DNA from: Acidobacteriota bacterium
GTDB taxonomy: Bacteria > Acidobacteriota > Terriglobia > UBA7540
Assembly (NCBI GenBank): GCA_021789565.1
Contig: JAJYJL010000429.1
Coordinates: 1 to 6,987 of the forward strand
Direction: 5' to 3'
Length of the DNA: 6,987 bases
The notes under the pieces were generated by a model that had not been told where the DNA came from, did not search any database, and was given only the letters and a program-made list of their open reading frames with translations. A program made the translations under genes and the position numbers. Below are positions 1-5,876 of the stretch, piece by piece (the stretch's first letter is position 1; each line of letters opens with the position of its first letter).

Positions 1-1133
1 TGTGGCCCAAGGTCGATGCGGAGTACCAGGCCGAGGTGGAAGGAATCTACCACGGTTTGCAGGCACGCGGCGCGAAGATGAATTTTGACGACGTGATCTG
101 GCTGAATGCCATGGAAGAGCTCTCCGACTATTACGTTCCGTGGTACGACGAGCGGCACAAAACCGCTACCGACAAGCGCCCGGTCAGCCCCGGCAACTGC
201 AGCGCTTTTGTGGCGACATCGAGCTATACGAAGGGCGGGCAGATCGTGATGGCCCACAGCTTGTGGACCAGCTATCTGCACGGTGAACGCTGGAACATCA
301 TTTTCGATATCGTTCCCAAGCGCGGACACCGCATCCTGATGGATGGCTTCCCGGGCGTGATTACAAGCGACGACGATTTTGGCATCAACAGCGCGGGCAT
401 GATGATTACAGAAACCACCATCACTCAATTCCAGGGGTGGAACCCCGATGGCATCCCCGAGTTCGTCCGCGCGCGCAAGGCGATGCAGTACGCGTCCTCG
501 ATTGATGATTATGTCCGCATCATGCTCGATGGAAACAACGGCGGTTACGCCAACGACTGGTTGCTGGGTGATCGCAAGACGGGAGAAATCGCCCGGTTTG
601 AACTTGGGCTCAAGGCCCACCGCGTGTGGCGAACCAAAGACGGCTATTACGTGGGTTCCAATTTCGCAAGCGATCCCAAAGTGATTGCCGAGGATACGAC
701 GTTTGATCCCAATGATCTCTCATCATCACCCAATGCGCGCCGCGTCCGCGCAGAGCAGTTGATGAAAGAATGGAAGGGCCGGATCGATCTGAACCTTGCG
801 CAGCAGTATCTTTCAGACCACTACGATACCTGGGAAAAGAGAGAACACCCCTGCACGCGCACGTTGTGCGGGCACGGCGACGTTTCACGGCATGGCGAGA
901 AAGTGTGGGACTGGAAGCCGTATAACCCCGGCGGTGCTGTGACGGGCAAAGTGACCGACAGCACCATGACCGCCGCAATGAGCTTTATTGGGCGGCGTGG
1001 GCATCCGTGCGGAGAGAATTTCTATGCAGCGCCGTTCCTCAAGCACCACCCCGAATACTCGTGGCAGTCCCCGCTGCTGCATGACATGATCGCGGGCCCG
1101 TGGACCGTCTTCAAGAGCGGCGAGAAGGCTTGA
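1..1133 (+). CDS. Phospholipase B-like Ntn hydrolase, 3' part (5' end outside window)
   Basis: The frame is open from base 3 to a TGA at 1131-1133, giving 376 visible residues; the GTG at 36 is internal, so the gene is truncated by the window edge. The strongest signature is GNCSAF with Cys at bases 198-200, followed by IVMAHSLWTSY. This closely resembles the GxCSA...LLVAHNTWxSY region of phospholipase B-like proteins (PLBD1/PLBD2, Pfam Phospholip_B). In that family the Cys becomes the N-terminal nucleophile after autocleavage. Later blocks NDWLLGDRKTGEI and GYYVGSNFA also fit the Ntn-hydrolase core. Family members are lysosomal or secreted amide/ester hydrolases; the bacterial substrate is unknown. 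The C-terminal end (HPCGENFYAAPFLKHHPEYSW) is natural-looking and complete. A signal peptide cannot be judged because the N-terminus is missing. The broader C45 acyltransferase-like family is the alternative. It converges on the lipoprotein gene, with 94 bases between stops. Confidence 0.85.
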   Translation, partial: WPKVDAEYQAEVEGIYHGLQARGAKMNFDDVIWLNAMEELSDYYVPWYDERHKTATDKRPVSPGNCSAFVATSSYTKGGQIVMAHSLWTSYLHGERWNIIFDIVPKRGHRILMDGFPGVITSDDDFGINSAGMMITETTITQFQGWNPDGIPEFVRARKAMQYASSIDDYVRIMLDGNNGGYANDWLLGDRKTGEIARFELGLKAHRVWRTKDGYYVGSNFASDPKVIAEDTTFDPNDLSSSPNARRVRAEQLMKEWKGRIDLNLAQQYLSDHYDTWEKREHPCTRTLCGHGDVSRHGEKVWDWKPYNPGGAVTGKVTDSTMTAAMSFIGRRGHPCGENFYAAPFLKHHPEYSWQSPLLHDMIAGPWTVFKSGEKA

Positions 1134-1147
1134 AGCCTCAGGTTTTG
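1126..1147 (+). terminator. Weak hairpin overlapping the phospholipase B-like stop codon
   Basis: AGGCT (1126-1130) and AGCCT (1134-1138) form a 5-bp stem whose three-base loop is the TGA stop codon itself. The sequence CAGGTTTTG follows. The short stem and interrupted T-run make this a weak candidate terminator only. Confidence 0.25.
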
Positions 1148-1227
1148 ATACCGCCAAAGTTGGCGCCGCCGCAGCCATCGCGCATATGGCGAAGTGCGTC
1201 ATCTTTGCGCCCTCCGCCATGTCCCGT

Positions 1228-2115
1228 TCAGATCGAACCAATGTGGATGGAGCCGCCGCTCGTGTGCAGCGCAAGCGTGGGTCCGCCCGAGCCGAGCGTG
1301 CCGTGCAGTTTTGAATGCGATATGGTTCCAATAACGCTAACCTTCAGGTCGGTTGAGACCGAGCCGCCGGAAGTGGAGGCGTCAATATTCAGGTTTGCCG
1401 AAGGATCGAGATTCACGCTGATCGAGCCGCCGGAGGTCCCGAGCTCGCCTCCCTGGTTGTTGCCGCGCGCGAGCGTTGCGTTGATGGAGCCGCCCGACGT
1501 GTGCGCGTTGACGCGTCCCGACACGCCGTCAATGCGGATGGGGCCGCCGCTGGTGCTTGCCTGGAGCGTCCCCGTCAAAGAATTCACAGTGATGCCGCCG
1601 CCCGAAGTCCCAAGATCGGCGTCGCCTTGCACGTTCTGGATGCGGACCCCACCTCCCGAAGTGCGCGCCAGAACATTTCCCTGAATGCCGGAGGCGTCAA
1701 TCGAGCCGCCCGAAGTGCGCAGCTCCTGCGCGCCCTGGAGCGATGACACCGTGACGGACCCGCCGCCGGTCTTGACGCTGACGCGCGTCTGCGACGGCAC
1801 CGTAACCTCAAAGTGCAGGTGAATGTTTGAAAACCACTGGAAGGTCTTCCTTTGCGCCGTAACTCGCGCCACGCCACCGCTTGACTCGAAATTGAGGTCG
1901 TAAACCGACTGCAAATCGTCGCGGTTTGAGGTGACGACGATCCGGGCGCCCGAGGCGCTCGTGCCCGTGACCGTTACGCTCCCACCGTCCGACTGCAGCA
2001 CAAACTGGCCGCCGGCCGCCAGATCCAACGTCTTTTCAATGCGCGTGTCGGCGCACGCCGCAACGCTCAGCGCCACCAGGGCGACAATCAGCAGACTTAT
2101 CCTTTTCGTTTTCAT
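1228..2115 (-). CDS. DUF4097-type beta-solenoid lipoprotein
   Basis: This 295-residue protein begins with a lipoprotein signal: basic MKTKR, a hydrophobic run to residue 20, and lipobox VAAC with the lipidated Cys at 21. The +2 residue is Ala, not Asp, so outer-membrane sorting would be expected if this is a diderm. Residues 22-110 hold beta-rich, non-repetitive sequence, including a second QSDGGSVTV block. From residue 116 a G-rich motif (TGGG, then eight TSGG) recurs with an 18-residue period. This is typical of DUF4097/DUF2807 'putative adhesin' proteins that fold as a right-handed beta-solenoid. The start is firm: GGAGGAG at 2119-2125 lies 3 bases before ATG (the GGAGG core lies 5 bases before). 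The precise role is unknown; relatives are envelope-associated and sometimes sit with anti-sigma factors, but no such neighbour is visible here. The gene appears monocistronic within the window. Confidence 0.9.
   Translation of the reverse strand: MKTKRISLLIVALVALSVAACADTRIEKTLDLAAGGQFVLQSDGGSVTVTGTSASGARIVVTSNRDDLQSVYDLNFESSGGVARVTAQRKTFQWFSNIHLHFEVTVPSQTRVSVKTGGGSVTVSSLQGAQELRTSGGSIDASGIQGNVLARTSGGGVRIQNVQGDADLGTSGGGITVNSLTGTLQASTSGGPIRIDGVSGRVNAHTSGGSINATLARGNNQGGELGTSGGSISVNLDPSANLNIDASTSGGSVSTDLKVSVIGTISHSKLHGTLGSGGPTLALHTSGGSIHIGSI
1252..1770 (-). repeat. 54-bp-period coding repeats (18-residue TSGG units)
   Basis: Inside the lipoprotein gene the G-rich motif starts at residues 116, 134, 152, 170, 188 and 206, exactly 18 residues (54 bp) apart. 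It then appears at 227, 248 and 285, after 21-, 21- and 37-residue steps. A GSGG at 275 may mark an additional degenerate turn. The motif core is [STH]TSGG[SGP]-[IV]. Nucleotide sequences of the units differ, so the repeat is maintained at protein level and is not a recent tandem duplication. Confidence 0.85.
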
Positions 2116-2458
2116 GATCTCCTCCGCGTTAAGAAAACCCCACTAAAAAGCAATACGTGGCAGCAGCGGCAAATGTTCTAAGTTTGTTGGATTTTTGAAG
2201 TTTCAAAACCCGGAGCGCGAACCCAGGATTTAAGGTCCATAGTTCTTCTGTAGCGGCGGTATCCACACCGGCGGAATCTAATTCAGGAAGGGCGTCTTCG
2301 CGCGGGACGCATACATTGCGGCTTGTGCGACTTGTCCGAGTCGGTGGCGACAGAAAAGCCTCCTCGCCGTGAAATCGCCTATCCTCCAAAATCAGGCCCC
2401 GCCGCCTGCCTTACATGCCTGCGCGCAGCAAGGTTCAGTAAAAGGCTCCAGAGCGCTT
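2116..2458. other. Gene-free spacer upstream of the lipoprotein gene
   Basis: About 340 bases separate the lipoprotein start from the 3' end of the next minus-strand gene. Reading frames here have no ribosome binding site and no family resemblance. I see the lipoprotein ribosome binding site at 2119-2125, an AT-richer stretch at 2131-2210 that probably holds its promoter (no clear -35/-10 pair found), a GC-rich imperfect palindromic patch near 2251-2276, and the perfect 10-bp palindrome CTGCGCGCAG around 2419-2428. The weak terminator at 2387-2408 also lies here. Confidence 0.5.
2387..2408 (-). terminator. Candidate terminator after the 212-residue protein gene
   Basis: On the minus strand CAGGC, a six-base loop GGCGGG and GCCTG form a 5-bp stem, followed at once by ATTTT. 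It lies about 50 bases beyond the TAA/TGA end of the upstream gene. The stem is short, so the call is tentative. Confidence 0.35.
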
Positions 2459-3097
2459 TCACTTGCCGCGTTTGTCCAGAAGTTCCCGTAATCTCGGTAT
2501 GCCCTGGTCTTGAATTTTCTTGTTAACGGCCGGCTGATTCGCGGCTTGAGACAAATCCCCCCAGGACCGCCTTCCAACAATTGCAACTTCCAATATCAGG
2601 TCATCAAAATCGCGGTTGTTTCCTGTATTGTCGTACTGAACTGTGCTCAACCTGCCGTTCTCGTAGATGTCGCAGCTATGGCCCACAAGAGCGTCGGCCT
2701 GCCATGTGCCGGCGGCGGGGTTCCGGTTTTGTCCGACGAACCAGTAGAAACGTTCGCCGGATTGTGTTGGAAACCTGTTCCATTCGGAAGGGCGCGGAGT
2801 GTAGTCTCCGCCCAAAATAAAACCCGGCGGGAAATTTTGTATAACTGAGGGCGGGATGCTTGCGTCATTGGTCATGTAGACCAGGCATCTCTTAAAGAAA
2901 GCCGCCTCGCCGCACACCACCCGAAAATACGTTTGGTGGTACTTCGGACTGTAGTCAATCGAAGGATTGAAGTCCACGTGGACGTTTTCGAAGTCCACAG
3001 CCTGGTCTGTTTTGAATCCGTGTTTTCTTCTCAGGAAACAACCAAGGTCAGGGACAGTGGGATTGTGGAATTGGGAAATCGATTCGAGCGGACTCAT
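2459..3097 (-). CDS. Unrecognised 212-residue protein with an acidic D/N-rich motif
   Basis: I do not recognise this family. The ATG at 3097 is preferred over an in-frame start at 3151 because GAGG lies at 3103-3106, five bases upstream of it. The protein has no signal peptide and no membrane segment. It is rich in aromatic residues and Asn/Asp. Residues 31-60 (VDFENVHVDFNPSIDY...YFRVV) and 92-122 (GFILGGDYTPRPSEWNRFP...FYWFVG) look like beta-strands joined by loops. Residues 156-168 read DNTGNNRDFDDLI, resembling the acidic D-x-G/N-x-D-x-DDL loops found at calcium sites of several secreted or lectin-like beta-sandwich domains. That comparison is inference. Three cysteines (20, 62, 71) lie in the first third and one at 142. 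The C-terminus (190-212) is charged and probably helical. Its long leader and candidate promoter suggest a single-gene transcript. Confidence 0.7.
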   Translation of the reverse strand: MSPLESISQFHNPTVPDLGCFLRRKHGFKTDQAVDFENVHVDFNPSIDYSPKYHQTYFRVVCGEAAFFKRCLVYMTNDASIPPSVIQNFPPGFILGGDYTPRPSEWNRFPTQSGERFYWFVGQNRNPAAGTWQADALVGHSCDIYENGRLSTVQYDNTGNNRDFDDLILEVAIVGRRSWGDLSQAANQPAVNKKIQDQGIPRLRELLDKRGK

Positions 3098-3102
3098 AAG
3101 TT

Positions 3103-3106
3103 CCTC
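3103..3106 (-). promoter_or_regulatory. Ribosome binding site that sets the start at 3097
   Basis: The minus strand reads GAGG, then AACTT, then ATG. The in-frame ATG 18 codons upstream has no comparable purine-rich site, so this site decides the start. Confidence 0.6.
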
Positions 3107-3130
3107 GTTTCTTGGGGTGGATTGATTACA

Positions 3131-3147
3131 CGCCGGACTTCCCGGCG
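3131..3147 (-). promoter_or_regulatory. Perfect hairpin in the leader of the 212-residue protein gene
   Basis: CGCCGG and CCGGCG form a perfect 6-bp GC-only stem around a five-base loop. It lies 34 bases upstream of the ATG at 3097 and downstream of the candidate promoter at 3215-3245, so it would be in the transcribed leader. There is no T-run after it on either strand, which argues against a simple terminator. A role in mRNA stability or translation is possible but unproven. Confidence 0.35.
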
Positions 3148-3214
3148 GCAACGCCGTCCACGCTCTCTGTAGGTGATGTACCTGATCGTCAATAACTACA
3201 AAATTAAGATGGAG

Positions 3215-3245
3215 ATTATATACACAAAGCGCGCCCTAATTGCAA
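3215..3245 (-). promoter_or_regulatory. Candidate sigma-70 promoter for the 212-residue protein gene
   Basis: On the minus strand TTGCAA (3245-3240) is followed by TATATAAT (3222-3215). Taking TATAAT as the -10 gives a 19-base spacer; taking TATATA gives 17 bases. The region is the most AT-rich in the window. It implies a leader of about 110 nucleotides before the ATG at 3097. Confidence 0.4.
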
Positions 3246-3484
3246 GAAGAGAAACCGGGGGGCAGGGGGGAACGGGCGGCGCAGACGCTTGCCTTGGAGT
3301 GGCTGCGGTCTCATGCAGCGACAGGCTCTGGACGGCGAAACGGCACGGATGGGTTATCCGAGCCGAATGCATGAGGCCAATCGCTTCTAACTGCCCAAAT
3401 TTTATCCGCTCTGGCGCCGATAACTCCGGCCAGCAGGACTAAAAATAACTTGGACGATTGACCCCACATATGGATTTTTTTCTT

Positions 3485-3512
3485 TTGGAACCACAATCTG
3501 TTGTGTTAGGAT
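3485..3512 (+). promoter_or_regulatory. Candidate promoter of the GIY-YIG gene
   Basis: TTGGAA (3485-3490) and TAGGAT (3507-3512) each match four of six consensus positions and are 16 bases apart. Transcription would begin close to 3519, putting the ribosome binding site almost at the 5' end of the mRNA. This is tight, so confidence is low. Confidence 0.3.
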
Positions 3513-3517
3513 TGCGC

Positions 3518-3524
3518 GGGGAGG
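3518..3524 (+). promoter_or_regulatory. Strong ribosome binding site of the GIY-YIG gene
   Basis: GGGGAGG is followed by TTTCA and the ATG at 3530. The reading frame stays open upstream to an ATG at 3458, but that start has no such site and adds residues unlike the family. The site therefore fixes the start at 3530. Confidence 0.75.
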
Positions 3525-3529
3525 TTTCA

Positions 3530-3952
3530 ATGAAGAGCGCGGGTCGGGCAAACCTCTATGTGCTGCCGCGGGCGGGCATCAGATTCAACAATCGCACTTT
3601 TACGGAGCCGGCGCCGTTCCCCGTGGCGATGCCGCCCGTTGCGTCCGGGATTTACGCGATCCTTGTGCTTGATGAATCATGCAGGCCGCGGCCCTTCCGG
3701 GCAATCTATTTTGGAGAGTCCGGCAACTTCCTTGATCGTATTACGGAAAAGCACGAGCGTTTTGGCGACTGGACCCTGGAAGCAGGCGGAGTTGCCAACA
3801 CCTACGTGGCGTTCTGCCCGACTCCTCTTTTGAAGGAAGAGCAGCGCCGCTGGGTCAAAAACGACCTGATCACTCGATACCGTCCCATCTGCAATCTCAA
3901 AGACAACAAGAATCCGTTCGCCTACCAGTCGCTGCTCGGAATCGCGAAGTAA
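3530..3952 (+). CDS. Small GIY-YIG domain protein with an altered catalytic site
   Basis: This 140-residue protein is almost entirely a GIY-YIG fold. GIY is at residues 40-42, YFG (for YIG) at 60-62, and the ESGNFLDRI block carries the expected arginine at 70. The C-terminal helix-and-loop LITRYRPICN (113-122) matches the LIxxxxPxxN ending of UvrC-like and related nuclease domains. Members cleave DNA through a metal bound by a glutamate located three residues before LI. Aligning to UvrC-type ENNLI, that position here is Lys110 (codon AAA at 3857-3859). The nearby E103 and E104 are off register. The protein may therefore be inactive, or the glutamate may be supplied differently. The first 35 residues are not part of the core. 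It stands alone, so its role (repair, restriction or other) cannot be inferred from neighbours. Confidence 0.8.
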   Translation: MKSAGRANLYVLPRAGIRFNNRTFTEPAPFPVAMPPVASGIYAILVLDESCRPRPFRAIYFGESGNFLDRITEKHERFGDWTLEAGGVANTYVAFCPTPLLKEEQRRWVKNDLITRYRPICNLKDNKNPFAYQSLLGIAK

Positions 3953-3954
3953 AC

Positions 3955-3996
3955 GCGCAGAGTGGACCTGCGCCACGCGCGTTTCGCTCTCTGCGC
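3955..3996. repeat. Inverted repeat just after the GIY-YIG stop codon
   Basis: GCGCAGAG (3955-3962) has its exact reverse complement CTCTGCGC at 3989-3996, with a GC-rich 26-base interval between. It starts two bases after the TAA. No T-run follows on the plus strand, so this is a structured 3' end, not a textbook terminator. Confidence 0.45.
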
Positions 3997-4004
3997 CGAC
4001 CTTG

Positions 4005-4038
4005 AAAACAAGAGCCGCAGGCCACAAGGGCCTGCGCT
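4005..4038 (-). terminator. Hairpin abutting the recJ stop codon, probable recJ terminator
   Basis: CGCAGGCC (4016-4023) and GGCCTGCG (4029-4036) form a perfect 8-bp stem around the loop ACAAG. On the minus strand the hairpin begins directly after the recJ TAG and is followed by CTCTTGTTTTC, a T-rich tract (interrupted). On the plus strand there is no T-run. It thus fits a recJ terminator better than one for the GIY-YIG gene, though RNA from both sides could fold here. Confidence 0.5.
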
Positions 4039-5737
4039 AGAGTCTGATGCCACCGGCCTGCAGGTCCTTAATCACCATTTGGAGCGATGACATTCCCTGC
4101 CAGGTATTTTCATCGAGCGTAAAGGCGACGTCAATGGTGTCGCCGGGGCCCAGCAATTTGGCCTGATCGCCTTTGCGCCATCCGATGGCGTCCAGGTCGC
4201 ACACACCGTTGCCGACTTTCAGCTTCAGATGTTTTTCGCCCACCACCCTGGGTGGCAGCGTCAGCCGCAGCCCGCGCGCCACAAATACCGGAGTGGAATT
4301 TCCCATCCCGAACGGCTCCATCCGTTTCAACTGCTCGTACACCGGCCAATCCATCTGGTCGAGATCAACCTCGGCATCCACGCGCAGCAGCGGCACCAGG
4401 TCCTGCGGCGTCAGGTTCCGCCGCGCGTAGGCTTCAAAACGCTCCGTCAATTCTCCGATTCGGCTCGACGGCAGAGCGAATCCCGCGGCGGCCGCGTGAC
4501 CGCCGTAGCGCTCAAACACGCTCTCGCAATCGGTCAGCGCGTTCAGCAGGTGGAAGTTTGCAATCGAACGGCCGGAGCCCTGCCCCGTGCCGTCTTCCAC
4601 GCCGATCACCAGCGCGGGGCGGTAATGCCGCTCCACCACGCGCTGCGCCACAATTCCGATTACGCCGCGATGCCAGCCCTCGCCCGCAAACACCAGGCTG
4701 TAGCGCTCGCTGATTTCCGGCTGCGCCTTTACCCGCGCGTCAATCTCGTTCAGGATGGATTCTTCCGCTCGCTGCCGCTCGCCGTTCAACTGGTCCAGGT
4801 GGCCGGCGATCTTCCGGGCCTTAATGGCATCGTTTGTGCGCAGCAGGTCGATCACCGCGCGAGCGTCTTCCATGCGTCCGGCGGCATTCATTCGCGGCGC
4901 CACGCGGAAGGCAATTTCGCCCGCCGTGGGCGTCTTGCCATCCAGTCGCGCCACTTCCATCAGGGCTGTCAGCCCGGGCGCCGCCGGTCGGCGCAATCCG
5001 TCGAGCCCGAACCTGGCAATCACGCGATTTTCGCCCACCAGCGGGACCACGTCGGCAATGGTGCCGATGGCCACAATCTTCAAAAACGATTGCAGCAGGG
5101 CGTCGGTCATGCGCTCGCCCAGCAGGCCCTGCACCAGCTTGAAGGCTACGCCCACGCCGGAGAGATTCTTGTCGGGATAGTTGCAGTCCGGGCGGCGGGG
5201 ATTCAGCAGAGCGTGCGCGGGCGGCAGCGATTCTTTGGGCAGGTGATGGTCGGTGATGATGCAGTCGATGCCCAATTCCTGAGCGCGGGCCACGACTTCA
5301 TGCTCTCGGATGCCCGTGTCCACGCTCAGCAGCACGGTGACGCCCTCGGCCGCGGCGCGCTCCACCACCGGAACGCGCATTCCGTAGCCGTCCTTCAGCC
5401 GGTCGGGAATGTGGATTTCAACGCGCGCGCCCAGCCGCTCCAATCCCGCCAGCAGCACCACCACGGCTGTCGTTCCATCCACGTCATAGTCGCCGTAGAT
5501 CAGGATTTTTTCTTTGTTGGCGATGGCGCGCTTCAGGCGTTCGACCGCAGCGTCCATGCCTGCCATCAGATAGGGATCGTGAAGCTGTGAGAGACGAGGA
5601 TTCAGAAAGTTTTGCGCCGCCTCGGGATCCGTAATGTCGCGCAGCACCAGCAGCCGTCCCAGCAGCGGAGAAATTTCCAGCTCCAGCGCCAGCAGCGCTG
5701 CCTTGTCGTTGTCGGCTGTGTCCAGTTGCCACCGCAT
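4037..5737 (-). CDS. recJ: Single-stranded-DNA-specific exonuclease RecJ
   Basis: This is a 566-residue RecJ, a 5'-to-3' single-strand DNA exonuclease of recombination (RecFOR), mismatch and base-excision repair. All hallmark motifs are present: DHH motif I YGDYDVDG (81-88), SVDTG (138-142), TDHH (162-165), NPRRPD (179-184) and GTIADVVPL (225-233). The DHHA1 part has GWHRGVIGIVAQRV (354-367), SGRSI (388-392) and GGHAAAAGF (412-420), and the OB-fold part has MEPFGMGNSTPVF (473-485). Length is usual for the family. I chose the ATG at 5737 (MRWQLD) because relatives commonly begin there. The open frame upstream to 5818 encodes MIQSTNPSIASF from the octamer repeat and lacks a ribosome binding site. 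The chosen start has only a weak site itself. It follows rpiB on the same strand after 377 bases, so it is probably transcribed separately; I saw no convincing promoter. No metal-binding residue is missing. Confidence 0.95.
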   Translation of the reverse strand: MRWQLDTADNDKAALLALELEISPLLGRLLVLRDITDPEAAQNFLNPRLSQLHDPYLMAGMDAAVERLKRAIANKEKILIYGDYDVDGTTAVVVLLAGLERLGARVEIHIPDRLKDGYGMRVPVVERAAAEGVTVLLSVDTGIREHEVVARAQELGIDCIITDHHLPKESLPPAHALLNPRRPDCNYPDKNLSGVGVAFKLVQGLLGERMTDALLQSFLKIVAIGTIADVVPLVGENRVIARFGLDGLRRPAAPGLTALMEVARLDGKTPTAGEIAFRVAPRMNAAGRMEDARAVIDLLRTNDAIKARKIAGHLDQLNGERQRAEESILNEIDARVKAQPEISERYSLVFAGEGWHRGVIGIVAQRVVERHYRPALVIGVEDGTGQGSGRSIANFHLLNALTDCESVFERYGGHAAAAGFALPSSRIGELTERFEAYARRNLTPQDLVPLLRVDAEVDLDQMDWPVYEQLKRMEPFGMGNSTPVFVARGLRLTLPPRVVGEKHLKLKVGNGVCDLDAIGWRKGDQAKLLGPGDTIDVAFTLDENTWQGMSSLQMVIKDLQAGGIRL

Positions 5738-5790
5738 CGTAATCAAACCATGTTGACAGTTTGAAGCGGTGGTTGCAACGGCAAATGAAG

Positions 5791-5862
5791 CGATTGAGGG
5801 ATTGGTTGATTGAATCATTGGGTGATTGAGCGATCGGGTGATCGAGTGATTAAGCGATTAAA
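5791..5862. repeat. Nine degenerate tandem copies of an 8-bp unit
   Basis: Read on the plus strand in register from 5791 the units are CGATTGAG, GGATTGGT, TGATTGAA, TCATTGGG, TGATTGAG, CGATCGGG, TGATCGAG, TGATTAAG and CGATTAAA, consensus YGATTGAG. The array lies between the recJ start and the small plus-strand gene. It is responsible for the apparent N-terminal extension of recJ. Because the period is not a multiple of three, the array is unlikely to be coding. Confidence 0.85.
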
Positions 5863-5864
5863 AG

Positions 5865-5871
5865 AAGGGAG
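5865..5871 (+). promoter_or_regulatory. Ribosome binding site of the small membrane protein gene
   Basis: AAGGGAG is followed by the five bases TTGTC and then a GTG codon at 5877. Spacing and sequence are close to ideal and are the main reason for accepting the small gene and its GTG start. Confidence 0.5.
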
Positions 5872-5876
5872 TTGTC

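Larger units (their letters stand above)
3098..3529. other. Divergent intergenic region
   Basis: These 432 bases lie between two divergently transcribed genes. They hold the leader and candidate promoter of the minus-strand gene on the left and the candidate promoter of the GIY-YIG gene on the right. Between about 3246 and 3480 there is a G-run-rich patch (3257-3272) and otherwise unremarkable sequence. A plus-strand 89-codon frame starting at 3173 has unnatural composition and no family resemblance, so I do not call it a gene. Confidence 0.5.

Noticed and set aside
1152..1165. Hairpin CGCCA-AAGT-TGGCG between convergent genes as a terminator
   Set aside because: The stem is perfect but only 5 bp, and neither strand has a T-run after it.
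1100..1684. Plus-strand frame with repeated PPEV-like motifs
   Set aside because: The periodicity is the mirror image of the TSGG repeats of the lipoprotein gene on the opposite strand.
2129..2389. Minus-strand 86-codon frame upstream of the lipoprotein gene
   Set aside because: It overlaps the lipoprotein ribosome binding and promoter region and the candidate terminator, and has no coding character.
3173..3442. Plus-strand 89-codon frame in the divergent intergenic region
   Set aside because: Composition changes abruptly from AT-rich codons to glycine runs, there is no good ribosome binding site, and no domain is recognisable.
4229..5590. Long plus-strand open frame of 453 codons opposite recJ
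   Set aside because: It is antisense to a complete recJ with all motifs intact, is full of H, Q and R as expected of a GC-rich shadow frame, and has no family resemblance.
5738..5818. 27-residue N-terminal extension of recJ
   Set aside because: It is encoded partly by the octamer repeat, lacks a ribosome binding site and is unlike RecJ N-termini, which begin near MRW.
5791..5862. Octamer array as a CRISPR array or replication iteron cluster
   Set aside because: There are no spacers or conserved repeats of CRISPR length, units are degenerate and only 8 bp, and no cas or replication initiator gene is nearby.
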